A stretch of DNA of 28,482 bases, taken from the IMG/VR virus record IMGVR_UViG_3300035180_000488, positions 1 to 28,482 of that record. One strand, given 5' to 3'. Made by a program: the position numbers and the translations under genes. Source of the stretch: a virus. Of the stretch, positions 15,507 through 22,696 are shown piece after piece. Within the stretch, counting starts at the first letter, position 1. Each line of letters opens with the position of its first letter. The notes below the pieces were generated by a model. The model was not told the origin of the DNA and ran no database searches. It saw only the letters and a program-made list of their open reading frames with translations.

Positions 15507-15866
15507 TTATTTATCCTTTATAAAATAGAATTTACCGTTATACCCCATAAGAGGCCCGAACTGTTTACAATAATTAAGCATATACTTAGCTATTCCTTTA
15601 CTTCTAAGTTCCGGAGACACATATATTCTAGTTATTAGATAGTATGTGGAATTCCTAAGAAGTATATCTGTTTTATCCTCTAGAACTATTAAAGCTTTAT
15701 TACTACTATGGATATAAACTTTCCTAGTGTCTAAATCTAACTTAGTACTTATTAAATAATCTTTTAAATCTGTACTTCTACAATTAGGAAATTTCTCTTC
15801 ATAAGCAGTATAGTGTAACAGTGCTAGTTTATTAATATCCTTATCGGTGCATAATCTCATATACAT
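15507..15866 (-). CDS. GNAT-like acetyltransferase-fold protein (downstream copy)
   Basis: A 119-aa protein read from ATG 15866 (ATG 15860 is two codons later). It shows RLCTDKDINKLALLHY at the N-terminus, a KDYL segment, then TRIYVSPELRSKGIAKYML, which is the GNAT motif A (strand 4, V-x-P-x-x-R-x-x-G, helix 3) that binds the CoA pyrophosphate. It is shorter than a full GNAT fold (about 150 aa), with the strand 6-7 region reduced to YNGKFYFIKDK. The upstream extension to 15926 lies wholly inside the preceding gene and reads as apolar filler, so it is rejected. Overlap with the preceding gene is 26 bases. Target unknown. Confidence 0.6.
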   Translation of the reverse strand: MYMRLCTDKDINKLALLHYTAYEEKFPNCRSTDLKDYLISTKLDLDTRKVYIHSSNKALIVLEDKTDILLRNSTYYLITRIYVSPELRSKGIAKYMLNYCKQFGPLMGYNGKFYFIKDK

Positions 15867-16254
15867 AACCAAGTAGTTTATTTCTTTTACTAACAACGGG
15901 AAGATGTTTACTATTAGGCTCAACAAAGCCTACTATAACACCAGAGTAAGTCTTAAACATATGAGAGTATAATTTTTTAAGTATTCTACCATTTCTATAT
16001 TCTGGCTTTATGTACACACTAGCACCATCCCACATTTGTCTATTAATAACCGGTGAGGATACATCTTTAACTATAAATAGAGCTTTATCTTCATATAAGT
16101 AAACATCGTCTTCTTTAAGATGTTTGGATGCTAAATTTAGGTAGTCCTTAAACATAGTACTAGATAAATCGGGCTCCATTTCAGTATACATAGCCATAAG
16201 TAAATTGGCTACTATAGTTACATCATCTAAAGTAGCTGTAGTTATTTTATTCAT
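15841..16254 (-). CDS. GNAT-like acetyltransferase-fold protein (upstream copy)
   Basis: A 137-aa protein with the same plan as its neighbour: ITTATLDDVTIVANLL, FKDYLNLASKH, then ASVYIKPEYRNGRILKKLYSHM at the motif A position. The Gly-rich loop reads RNGRI where a typical acetyltransferase has Q/RxxGxG/A, so CoA binding may be weak. The C-terminal VGFVEPNSKHLPVVSKRNKLLGY matches the strand 5-helix 4 region of GNATs. The ATG has GAAGGAC six bases upstream and follows an AT-rich gap with a candidate promoter. GNAT-like proteins are known in phage virion modules with undefined roles. Confidence 0.6.
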   Translation of the reverse strand: MNKITTATLDDVTIVANLLMAMYTEMEPDLSSTMFKDYLNLASKHLKEDDVYLYEDKALFIVKDVSSPVINRQMWDGASVYIKPEYRNGRILKKLYSHMFKTYSGVIVGFVEPNSKHLPVVSKRNKLLGYVYEIMHR

Positions 16255-16275
16255 TAAAAGTCCTTCATAATATAT

Positions 16276-16303
16276 ATTATAGTATAATTTATATTAATTT
16301 AAA
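16276..16303 (-). promoter_or_regulatory. Candidate sigma70-like promoter for the ejection/portal unit
   Basis: The gap between the 48-aa gene (ends 16305) and the GNAT-like gene (starts 16254) is AT-rich. On the minus strand a perfect TATAAT lies at 16281-16276, with TTTAAA at 16303-16298 (four of six matches to TTGACA) and a 16-base spacer. It could restart transcription ahead of the ejection proteins. The region is so AT-rich that chance matches are likely, hence the low score. Confidence 0.3.
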
Positions 16304-16304
16304 C

Positions 16305-16451
16305 TTAAATAACCTTTATTCCGGCCTTATTAAGAGCTAAAGTTATTTTATTTATCTGAATACCCTGCTCATCAATTAATAAAAGAAGACTTTGTACAAA
16401 TAACCGCATAGCTTTCTCATCATTAAAGTCTTTTGGCATAACTAATGTCAT
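16305..16451 (-). CDS. 48-aa hypothetical protein
   Basis: On the minus strand the ATG at 16451-16449 shares one base with the preceding stop (TAATG) and has a perfect AGGAGG ribosome-binding site. The frame ends with TAA at 16305-16307. The protein starts MTLVMPKDFNDEKAMRLFVQ, has an apolar SLLLLID centre and ends NKAGIKVI. It reads as one amphipathic helical unit; no family recognised. The strong Shine-Dalgarno and coupling argue that it is expressed with the tail-hub protein. Confidence 0.65.
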   Translation of the reverse strand: MTLVMPKDFNDEKAMRLFVQSLLLLIDEQGIQINKITLALNKAGIKVI

Positions 16452-17944
16452 TATTTTCCTCCTGTGACACTGTAATTAATTTCACTTATTTCCGCCGTAC
16501 CAATTAATTCAATCTCAAGTCCATATCCATCTGAACTACTTAGTGCCTTAAGATTAAAACACTTATTGTCTTCAAAATCTTTTGTATTGACTAGTCTACC
16601 ATCTACATATAAATTTAATGTTACTGAACCATTATACTTAATAAATAAATCTCGCCAATACTTTCTTGTAGTATATTGTCCTTCCGTTAAGACAGGTGAT
16701 TTCCAATGATATTTTAGGGGTAGGCCCGAATTTAACTCATAAAGACCACCATTCTTTTGTCCATAGACTTTATTATTAAACACACCAATCCACGTTATTG
16801 GGTCAGTAATAAGTCTTACAGATAGGTTAAATCTAAAGTCAAATACTAGTATTCCAATACCTAAAACTATATAGTAACAACTGTTATAAACACCTGAATT
16901 TTGTAGACCAGTAATATCAAAGTTACCCAGCTTAGGTAAACTAAGTATTGTTATAGCTCCACCGGTTGTTGAGCATATACCATCAGCAGAAAGCCATACT
17001 AAACTATTGGCTACATAGTTAATAGTATAGTGTGATACACAACCGTGAACCATATCAAACAATGAGACTTGGAATGTATCTGGTGTATTTCCTGTTACTA
17101 TATAGGTTCGTGAACTTGTAAATATAAGTATACCGGTAGACAATGGTGCTATGGCTGTTATATCTGTTATAAAGTCAATATAATAGTCTTTAGGCCAATA
17201 ATTAGGTGTTCCAATAGCACTATAGTATAGGGTATTTCCTATTGCTCCAAATAACATACCATAAGCTTCAACTAAGAATTTTAAACCTGTCTGAGGTGGG
17301 TAATAATTAGAGGCATTAAATGTATGATTACCAGCTATAGAAATATCTGATTTATTGTCAGTATAACCCTGAGTAGCATTAGATAGTTCTACAACAAGAG
17401 TAAAGTTTGGTAACGCACCGCCAATTCTGTATAGCCTAATTTTATTTACTTGAGGATCTGAACTAGCAATAATGTTATTTACGTATATATTATTGTTAGA
17501 AACAACTATACCAGTGGTAATATTGCTTGCAACGGACTCAGTATCATCTGCACTATTATAGTAAGTATATATATACGTGTAGGTACCTGTTAGTATGCCC
17601 GTACTTCCGACACCACCAACAAACGTTTGAGGCGGTCCGATTATACCTAAGTTGTAGGTATGAACACCGTCATATTTAGTTGCTGGTAATCCTACTGAGG
17701 AGCTGTATAGAATCTTATTCCACTCTACAAAAGTAGTTTCAACGGCTGAACTTACTACTTGTTTAAGGTGGTTATAGTAGGTAAAATACTTATTAACGCT
17801 GGCTTGGTATAGTGTAGAGTCTTTCCAAGGCAGTATTGACCCTGTTGTAGCATCTATATTAGTAAATACTTGAGCCTCATTTGGTTGGAGTAAACTCGGA
17901 GCTATACGTGTGTTAAGTCCACCACTAAAATCCCTTAATAGCAT
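16451..17944 (-). CDS. Tail hub / stabilisation protein (P22 gp10-like, beta-rich)
   Basis: A 497-aa, almost purely beta-structured protein. It opens with DFSGGLNTRIAPSLLQPNEAQ, the N-terminal phrase typical of podophage tail-hub proteins (defect-free GGLNT..P..L...EA). Repeated blades such as GMLFGAIGNTLYYSAIGTPNYW, GILIFTSSRTYIVTG, SLVWLSADGIC and GILVFDFRFN suggest a beta-propeller. In P22, gp10 closes the portal-gp4 tube and binds the needle and spikes. Homology is inferred from this pattern and from the adaptor encoded upstream. The C-terminus ends in a small beta domain (KSPVLTEGQYTTRKYWRDL...). Confidence 0.65.
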   Translation of the reverse strand: MLLRDFSGGLNTRIAPSLLQPNEAQVFTNIDATTGSILPWKDSTLYQASVNKYFTYYNHLKQVVSSAVETTFVEWNKILYSSSVGLPATKYDGVHTYNLGIIGPPQTFVGGVGSTGILTGTYTYIYTYYNSADDTESVASNITTGIVVSNNNIYVNNIIASSDPQVNKIRLYRIGGALPNFTLVVELSNATQGYTDNKSDISIAGNHTFNASNYYPPQTGLKFLVEAYGMLFGAIGNTLYYSAIGTPNYWPKDYYIDFITDITAIAPLSTGILIFTSSRTYIVTGNTPDTFQVSLFDMVHGCVSHYTINYVANSLVWLSADGICSTTGGAITILSLPKLGNFDITGLQNSGVYNSCYYIVLGIGILVFDFRFNLSVRLITDPITWIGVFNNKVYGQKNGGLYELNSGLPLKYHWKSPVLTEGQYTTRKYWRDLFIKYNGSVTLNLYVDGRLVNTKDFEDNKCFNLKALSSSDGYGLEIELIGTAEISEINYSVTGGK

Positions 17945-18277
17945 CTATACTCCTTGTATATCAATTTCTAACTTATTTATAGTTGTCCTCTTATAGGCAG
18001 GTACCATAGTTAAATTACTAACTATAATAATCCAGTAATAAATTGAGCCTGGAATAATAGGTAACATTGCAGTTTCATCTGGACTAAAATTTACGTTAAA
18101 CCCGGTACTATCACTAGTAAGCGGAACATCTTTAGTATACTGCGCAACCGTAGTTGGATCTAAATCATCAACTAAAGATACTGAACACTTCCAGTTATGA
18201 TCCAAAGTAGCGTACCCATCAACCGTAAATTTTAGATTAATTGTACTATCACCCTTTATTACTTTATAAACTTTCAT
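17945..18277 (-). CDS. Small beta-structured virion protein (tail-associated)
   Basis: A 110-aa protein that begins MKVYKVIKGDSTINLKFTV and is made of alternating beta strands, with YYWIIIVSNLTMVPAYKRTT near the C-terminus, the closing-strand pattern of Ig-like or BppU-like fibre-attachment domains. It abuts the tail-hub gene by one base. No exact family is recognised. A tail or fibre connector is the most likely role given its neighbours. Confidence 0.5.
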   Translation of the reverse strand: MKVYKVIKGDSTINLKFTVDGYATLDHNWKCSVSLVDDLDPTTVAQYTKDVPLTSDSTGFNVNFSPDETAMLPIIPGSIYYWIIIVSNLTMVPAYKRTTINKLEIDIQGV

Positions 18278-18285
18278 ATAAGTCC

Positions 18286-18714
18286 TTAAATTTCTATTGG
18301 CAGTACATACTGCTCATCATTGGCTGCTAGTATAATAGTCTCATCTTTAGACACTAAATTAACCGTGCCTTTATCTATAACTAGTACCACTAATTCACCG
18401 GATGTAATTGGTTTTCTATACGTAGGAAGTATAAAATCATTTAATTTTAAGCCTAATTTACACTTAGTAGGACTAAGAGTTACCCCTACTCTAATACTAG
18501 GGGTAAGAGTAGCCATAATAAGTGTAACTAAGGCCGGAGATGCCTGTGTTCGGGCTATTGCAATAGTTGGCGTAAGAGTACTAATATAACTAGGTATAAC
18601 GTCTAGACCTAAGGCTACGTTAGTATAACCCGAACCAGCCCAAGTTGCATCCTGGAAGTCATTAAAGGTATAGTCCTGAATGGATGGACTTGGTGTAGTT
18701 ATAGTGGTAGTCAT
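18286..18714 (-). CDS. Hypothetical virion-associated protein
   Basis: A 142-aa protein that is Thr/Ser/Pro-rich at the N-terminus (TTTITTPSPSIQDYT) with beta-strand repeats: TPTIAIARTQASPALVTL and TPSIRVGVTLSPTKCKLGL. The C-terminus reads ELVVLVIDKGTVNLVSKDE. I do not recognise it. Its composition fits a surface or fibre protein, and it sits in the structural run between the tail hub and the lysis genes. AGGA precedes the ATG. Confidence 0.5.
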   Translation of the reverse strand: MTTTITTPSPSIQDYTFNDFQDATWAGSGYTNVALGLDVIPSYISTLTPTIAIARTQASPALVTLIMATLTPSIRVGVTLSPTKCKLGLKLNDFILPTYRKPITSGELVVLVIDKGTVNLVSKDETIILAANDEQYVLPIEI

Positions 18715-18717
18715 TTA

Positions 18718-19149
18718 TTATCCTAGTGTAAAGATACCATTTGCGTTCCAGTTAATAGTCATATCGCCGTAAGAAGGTGATTTATTTCCAGCAAAGTCAA
18801 GAAAGAATATAAGTGGAGATGTACTCGGTGTACCGGTATCTTTATAGACTACCGCACCAGCCGTGGTAAATGTAGAAAGCGGCCACGTAATATTATTACC
18901 TGAATATACAGCTAAATTGTTTACGTTATCTACGGTAACGGCTCTACCTACTAACGGAGCACCGCCGGCCGTATACCCAGCACCAACTACTTCATTTGAT
19001 ACGTCTGAAAACATCGTATGAGTATCCATATTAGCTGCATACTGGTCTGTAACTAATGCTACCTTAATATTTGTGGTAGCATTATCATCCCAATCGACGG
19101 TTCCGTTTCCTAGTTTTGCCTTAAATGAGTTATAAATTACATTTGCCAT
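18718..19149 (-). CDS. Conserved phage structural protein (143 aa)
   Basis: The protein reads MANVIYNSFKAKLGNGTVDW, then NIKVALVTDQYAANMDTH, DVSNEVVGAGYTAGG, and a FLDFAGNKSP...NWNANGIFTL ending. I have seen this architecture in many phages as an uncharacterised virion protein (short beta-sandwich with EV-x-G-x-GYTxGG). It may be a fibre or head-tail protein. AGGAC lies upstream of the ATG. Function not established. Confidence 0.6.
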   Translation of the reverse strand: MANVIYNSFKAKLGNGTVDWDDNATTNIKVALVTDQYAANMDTHTMFSDVSNEVVGAGYTAGGAPLVGRAVTVDNVNNLAVYSGNNITWPLSTFTTAGAVVYKDTGTPSTSPLIFFLDFAGNKSPSYGDMTINWNANGIFTLG

Positions 19150-19614
19150 TTATTTGTCCTTAGGCACTATTTTTACCTGGTCATTTTGTGACCCAGTATA
19201 TTTTTCAAAAGTTCTTAAACCCATATAACCACCAACTATTGTGATTAGTAAAGTTTGATAAATAGGAATATAAGCCGGATTAATGTGGAAATTACCTATG
19301 TTACCATCACAGAAGGTAATAATAGTAAACGCACCTAAAACCCACCAAACCATTAAAGGTCTAGTGATTGAAGGTAATCCCCCAGCTGTATTATCACTTA
19401 ACCATCTTTGAGTTACAGCGGCATTTTCATCTTTTGTTTGCTCAAGATTTAACTGAGCTATCTGAAGTTGAAAATTATCCTGAACTTCAACGAGTTTTTG
19501 TTCAAGTTCCATCCTATCTTTATCAGTAGTAACAAACTGTTTTACGGTATCACCTACGTCTTTAATAAAAGAACCTGCTACCGGAGTTATTAAATCAGTT
19601 AACCAACTCATCAT
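19150..19614 (-). CDS. Holin-like membrane protein (3TM / GTA-holin type)
   Basis: A 154-aa protein. The N-terminus is amphipathic, followed by a coiled coil (about 25-65, MELEQKLVEVQDNFQLQIAQ) and then ITRPLMVWWVLGAFTIITFC (first membrane segment) and PIYQTLLITIVGGYMGLRTF (second). The RP before the first segment and the order coil-TM-TM fit the holin family found in gene transfer agents and many phages. Start ATGATG overlaps the endolysin stop by 4 bases. It would permeabilise the inner membrane so that the endolysin reaches the wall. Confidence 0.68.
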   Translation of the reverse strand: MMSWLTDLITPVAGSFIKDVGDTVKQFVTTDKDRMELEQKLVEVQDNFQLQIAQLNLEQTKDENAAVTQRWLSDNTAGGLPSITRPLMVWWVLGAFTIITFCDGNIGNFHINPAYIPIYQTLLITIVGGYMGLRTFEKYTGSQNDQVKIVPKDK

Positions 19615-20048
19615 ACTGCCTTAAAGTTAATACCATCAGATGTGGTATAAAATGTTTGTGGTTGGGTAGAATTAGTTCTAACCTCAATATGTATCCAACC
19701 CATCTCAATAATTGCTTTTCTCATATTTGGAAGTTTATCTTTGTTATTAACTAACAGTTTAAACCCATTGGCCACTGACATATTTGTAGGTACAATATCT
19801 GCGGCTTCAAATCTTAAATGGGCTGAACTCTTAGCTTTTGAACCAACGGCAGTATTTAAGGCAGGATTTCTAAAACCTGAGTCTACGGTTATGGGCATAC
19901 CACCAAATAAGTCTCTAACTTGTTCAAGTAAGTCAGCTAATTTATCACCCGAAGAAATATATTTTTGGGCATCAAGTCTATTTTGAGGTACTAAAGTTGG
20001 GTGGTTTTCACTATTAGTTAGCTCTTCAAATGTAAAGTGTGTTGTCAT
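19611..20048 (-). CDS. Endolysin, M15-family peptidase (VanY/D-Ala-D-Ala carboxypeptidase type)
   Basis: A 145-aa protein starting at ATG 20048 (MTTHFTFEELTNSE). Signatures are HFTFEEL, ITVDSGFRNPALN, SSAHLRFEAADIV (zinc ligands H77 and D84) and GWIHIEVR (H120), the metal site of Peptidase_M15_3. The typical SxHxxGxAxD has Phe at residue 80 where Gly is usual, an oddity that leaves the ligands intact. It cuts peptide cross-links in peptidoglycan. A longer frame reaches 20111 but has no ribosome-binding site and runs into the neighbour, so 20048 is chosen (AGGCGGAC upstream). It overlaps the holin by 4 bases. Confidence 0.85.
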   Translation of the reverse strand: MTTHFTFEELTNSENHPTLVPQNRLDAQKYISSGDKLADLLEQVRDLFGGMPITVDSGFRNPALNTAVGSKAKSSAHLRFEAADIVPTNMSVANGFKLLVNNKDKLPNMRKAIIEMGWIHIEVRTNSTQPQTFYTTSDGINFKAV

Positions 20049-20389
20049 TCTAAATGTCCGCCTATAATAAAGTGTAATAACCCAGCAATTATTGCCGTAA
20101 ATACTATCCAAGCTATTTTACTTAGATTTCTTTCAATATGCTCAATTCTTTCATTTTGTCTTTTAATACTTTCAAGTTCCACTTCTTTCTGGGACTTAAA
20201 CTCTTGTCTTAGCATACGAATATCTAGAGATATCTCATTTTGTTTCTCAATAGCAACCTCTATCTTAGAAAGGGTTTTATTCATCTGCCGTAACTCTTGA
20301 TTTAAAAGGATATGTTCTCCTTCTAGTTTTTGCAATCGCGGAACCATATCCATTTCAGTCATCCTTTTCTCTATATCCGAGGAGTCCAA
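20045..20389 (-). CDS. Coiled-coil protein with C-terminal membrane anchor (lysis accessory)
   Basis: About 114 aa: a long charged coiled coil (RLQKLEGEHILLNQEL to IKRQNERIEHIERNL) followed by one membrane segment SKIAWIVFTAIIAGLLHFIIGG near the C-terminus. The start is uncertain: a TTG at 20389 is preferred, because GAGGGAG lies five bases before it and the previous gene stops at 20391. ATG 20362 is possible but its Shine-Dalgarno abuts it. The protein lies between a conserved lysis-region protein and the endolysin, which suggests an antiholin or a membrane partner in lysis; no lipobox or classic spanin signal is present. Confidence 0.6.
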   Translation of the reverse strand: MDSSDIEKRMTEMDMVPRLQKLEGEHILLNQELRQMNKTLSKIEVAIEKQNEISLDIRMLRQEFKSQKEVELESIKRQNERIEHIERNLSKIAWIVFTAIIAGLLHFIIGGHLE

Positions 20390-20390
20390 A

Positions 20391-20651
20391 CTATTCTCCC
20401 TCACTTTTACGACAATGATTGTAATCAAGTTTACTTAAAAGGCAACAAACTTTGTCGTCCCACCAAGTAGCTTTTCCTTGCTCTTGTAATCGGCCTATCT
20501 TTGATGATATAGTTTCATCTTGAGAATTATTCCAAAATAAAACACCGCATAACTGGTCAAAAGCAATAGCTAATCTAAGACCTTTACTCTTAGTCTGAAC
20601 ATCCGAGTCGAATTTAGTAAATAAAGCTGCTTGTTCTTCTTTTGTTCTCAT
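20391..20651 (-). CDS. Conserved small lysis-region protein
   Basis: An 86-aa protein. It shows AIAFDQLCGVLFW, DETISSKIGR and a C-terminal CCLLSKLDYNHCRKS. This triad (DQ-x-hydrophobic, DETxSSR/K, and HC at the end) is a pattern I know from small conserved phage and prophage proteins encoded near lysis genes, without a proven function. Four cysteines are spread over the chain. The ATG overlaps the previous stop (ATGA). Confidence 0.6.
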   Translation of the reverse strand: MRTKEEQAALFTKFDSDVQTKSKGLRLAIAFDQLCGVLFWNNSQDETISSKIGRLQEQGKATWWDDKVCCLLSKLDYNHCRKSEGE

Positions 20652-21172
20652 AGTTTAGCCGCTCCCGTAAATAAATTGTCTATATCTGAACTAGATAAAC
20701 CTAAAGAACCCATAAGTTGGATAATAAGTGGGTTAGACCTATCAATTTCTTTAGAATAATCCCACTCAATCTGAGCTTGTTCCTTCATAGGTGACGGCAA
20801 CGAGTCAATAGCTACTTGTACATTAGCAAGTTGCCCGTTGGCTAGTAGTGCAAGTCTGGCTTGACGCATCGTAACTGTTTTTGGTATTAGCGATATAGGT
20901 TCTTTATACTCTCGTCCTGAATGAAAGCCATAAGTTTTAACTTGGTCTACTGTAAGTAATCCTAAATCAACAGCCTGATTTGCGTCTACAAATAAACCAT
21001 TTATATGGGCTTCACCTATTCTAGCCACTAAAGTATCGTCTTCACTGGATTCAGAATACTCAAAACACTCACCTATATGGTCAGGTGAGGCTGTGTACAT
21101 CTGTGCAAAGTCATCATCTGCTATAATTACATTTATTACTATATTGTTATCTACAACTGCAAAATTTTTCAT
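20648..21172 (-). CDS. Tail fibre assembly-like protein (XkdW-like C-terminal domain)
   Basis: A 174-aa protein. The N-terminus MKNFAVVDNNIVINVIIADD and the body up to residue 100 are variable. The C-terminal portion VTMRQARLALLANGQL, IEWDYSKEIDRSNPLI and LSSSDIDNLFTGAA follows the common phage helical domain (M-x-Q-A-R-x-x-L; W-x(6)-R; L-F-x-x-A) found in tail fibre assembly and XkdW-type proteins. Gene order, directly after the Gly-rich adhesin, supports a chaperone or fibre-tip role. Confidence 0.68.
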   Translation of the reverse strand: MKNFAVVDNNIVINVIIADDDFAQMYTASPDHIGECFEYSESSEDDTLVARIGEAHINGLFVDANQAVDLGLLTVDQVKTYGFHSGREYKEPISLIPKTVTMRQARLALLANGQLANVQVAIDSLPSPMKEQAQIEWDYSKEIDRSNPLIIQLMGSLGLSSSDIDNLFTGAAKL

Positions 21173-21182
21173 TTGTTATTCC

Positions 21183-21842
21183 TCACCAATAAACTACGAT
21201 CTTACCTGAGCCGCCGTTACCACCGTTATCAGAGCTGCTTTGACTTGCTGAACCTCCGCCACCCGCTCCGGTATTAGCAGCGGCTGACCCGCCAGTTGCT
21301 TCCGACCCACCGGCAGCACCAGCCCCAAAAGCTCCACCGCCACCTCCGCCACCGCCATTTGCACCACCACCAGAAAATGAGGAACTTTTACCCCCTCTAG
21401 TTCCCCCTGCACCACCAAAACCTCCTGCCCCTGCACTACCTGCTGGACTAGCCGTAGAAGCATAAGCTCCATTACCACCAGCTCCCCCTTGTAAAGTTAA
21501 TGCACCAAACGCTGATGAACCCCCATCTCCCCCACTATTAGGAGACCCCCCTCCAGCACCTCCACCGCCAACTGTTACTGTTATATTACTACCAGCACTA
21601 ACCGCGACAATAGTAGGAACTATTTCTGAGCCCCCTCCACCACTAGAATAGCCAGGGGTAGGAGTACTATCTCCATAAGGACCGGGGTCCCCCTTTACAC
21701 CGCCACCCCCGCCGCCTCCACCACAGCCAACTACTCTAACTTGACTGACGCCAGCTGGAACAGTGAAAGTTCCGCTCGCTGTGAATGTTTGTGAATTTTG
21801 TGGGACCATACCCAGCGCTATACCGTTAATAAAAATTGCCAT
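21183..21842 (-). CDS. Glycine-rich tail adhesin / receptor-binding tip
   Basis: A 219-aa protein that starts with FTASGTFTVPAGVSQVRVVGCGGGGG and ends GSGKIVVYW, enclosing long Gly/Ser/Ala runs (GGGGAGGG, GGGGGGGG, GAGGFGGAGG and others). The TFTVPAGV opening with poly-Gly body and VVxW close is common in phage fibre-tip adhesins, where glycine-rich segments form polyglycine type II helices with variable loops that contact the receptor. The gene is much more GC-rich than its neighbours because of Gly codons. One VKGDPGPYG segment is collagen-like. Host specificity probably maps here. Confidence 0.75.
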   Translation of the reverse strand: MAIFINGIALGMVPQNSQTFTASGTFTVPAGVSQVRVVGCGGGGGGGGVKGDPGPYGDSTPTPGYSSGGGGSEIVPTIVAVSAGSNITVTVGGGGAGGGSPNSGGDGGSSAFGALTLQGGAGGNGAYASTASPAGSAGAGGFGGAGGTRGGKSSSFSGGGANGGGGGGGGAFGAGAAGGSEATGGSAAANTGAGGGGSASQSSSDNGGNGGSGKIVVYW

Positions 21843-21853
21843 TTTAGAACTCC

Positions 21854-22258
21854 TTAAGCATTGCTGCCATCTATTGTTAGGTATAAATTATTACCACTTA
21901 TTCTTGCCTTAATAACACCGCCTACTGTAGATGTTGCATAATTAGTATTTGTCACAACATTTGCAGGTAATACGTACTGAGAAAGACCGTCGAGTTTTGT
22001 CTTATCGGTACTTGACATAAATCCGTTAGCCGAGCCTGTAACTAGTGAGTGCGCAGAGCCATTTGATCCTACGTGGTTGGTTAAGTTTGTGGTAAGCGTA
22101 TCAGTTTCAGACTTTTTAGCTATCGGTATATTGTTAGTACCGTCACCTACATAAATCCTACCCTTATCACCACCAGCAGAATAATCATCATATCCTAATT
22201 CACCTTTAGCTAACGTACTCTTTGTACCGTTAGTGTCTTGTTTATTTATAAGTGCCAT
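21854..22258 (-). CDS. Tail fibre protein
   Basis: A 134-aa protein. The N-terminus MALINKQDTNGTKSTLAKGELGYDD plus KGRIYVGDGTNN is the usual shaft-type opening of phage tail fibres (surface-displayed G-D-G-T). The centre has SAHSLVTGSANGFMSSTDKTKLDGL, a very common fibre repeat. It is short for a full fibre and may be a fibre attachment or shaft fragment acting with the adhesin encoded after it. Confidence 0.7.
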   Translation of the reverse strand: MALINKQDTNGTKSTLAKGELGYDDYSAGGDKGRIYVGDGTNNIPIAKKSETDTLTTNLTNHVGSNGSAHSLVTGSANGFMSSTDKTKLDGLSQYVLPANVVTNTNYATSTVGGVIKARISGNNLYLTIDGSNA

Positions 22259-22270
22259 TTACTGTTTCCT

Positions 22271-22471
22271 TTACCATTCAGTTATTGTTGTAATACTAGA
22301 CTCAAAATTATTAATCTCAGTCGATACTTTACCCATTTCCGTGTTTAAATAAGCCTGTACTGAGTTTGCGTTAGTTGATAATATGGCTTGAATAATATCA
22401 TCGGTTTGGTTTATTTTAGTATCATTGGTTATTGTAAGCGGACAAGTCCAAGTTCCTGCTGTATAAGCCAT
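22271..22471 (-). CDS. Small tail-associated protein (66 aa)
   Basis: A 66-aa protein that starts MAYTAGTWTCPLTITNDTKI and ends ITTITEW. The TWTCPLTITNDTKINQTDDI stretch looks like a short fibre or appendage module. It lies one base from the preceding gene, and its C-terminal EW resembles the end of that neighbour and of the adhesin. No family known to me. Confidence 0.5.
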   Translation of the reverse strand: MAYTAGTWTCPLTITNDTKINQTDDIIQAILSTNANSVQAYLNTEMGKVSTEINNFESSITTITEW

Positions 22472-22696
22472 TTACCACTCCACTATCGCCGGAGTTCCGC
22501 TACCCGCGGCTACAAGACCGTCTAAAATAGTCTTAACGCTAACTACATCATTAGTGGCTGGGTCACCTGTATATGGAATACTGCCTGCATTAACCTTATC
22601 TACGACATAAAGGTTATTAAATCTCATCTGTTCAGCTTTACCCTGCCCAAATAAAATATCCTGAGTAACTATTAGTGATTTAGAACCATAAGCCAT
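22472..22696 (-). CDS. Small virion protein (74 aa)
   Basis: A 74-aa protein that starts MAYGSKSLIVTQDILFGQGK and ends GTPAIVEW. It shares its MAY start and EW end with the next small protein. The ILFGQGKAEQMR segment and the phrase DVVSVKTILDGL resemble phage fibre or tail appendages. It overlaps the adaptor by one base. Function not assigned. Confidence 0.5.
   Translation of the reverse strand: MAYGSKSLIVTQDILFGQGKAEQMRFNNLYVVDKVNAGSIPYTGDPATNDVVSVKTILDGLVAAGSGTPAIVEW

Noticed and set aside
18320-18589. Plus-strand ORF of 89 aa opposite the 142-aa protein gene
   Set aside because: Antisense shadow in a Val/Thr-rich gene; no Shine-Dalgarno or neighbour coupling.
20037-20300. Plus-strand ORF with an apolar, Cys/Ser-rich product that could be mistaken for a membrane protein
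   Set aside because: It is the reverse complement of a coiled-coil coding region; the apolar look comes from Lys/Glu codons read backwards.
21194-21478. Val/Gln-rich minus-strand ORF inside the glycine-rich adhesin gene
   Set aside because: Frame-shifted reading of Gly codons (GGT/GGA read as VVV/EE); not a gene.
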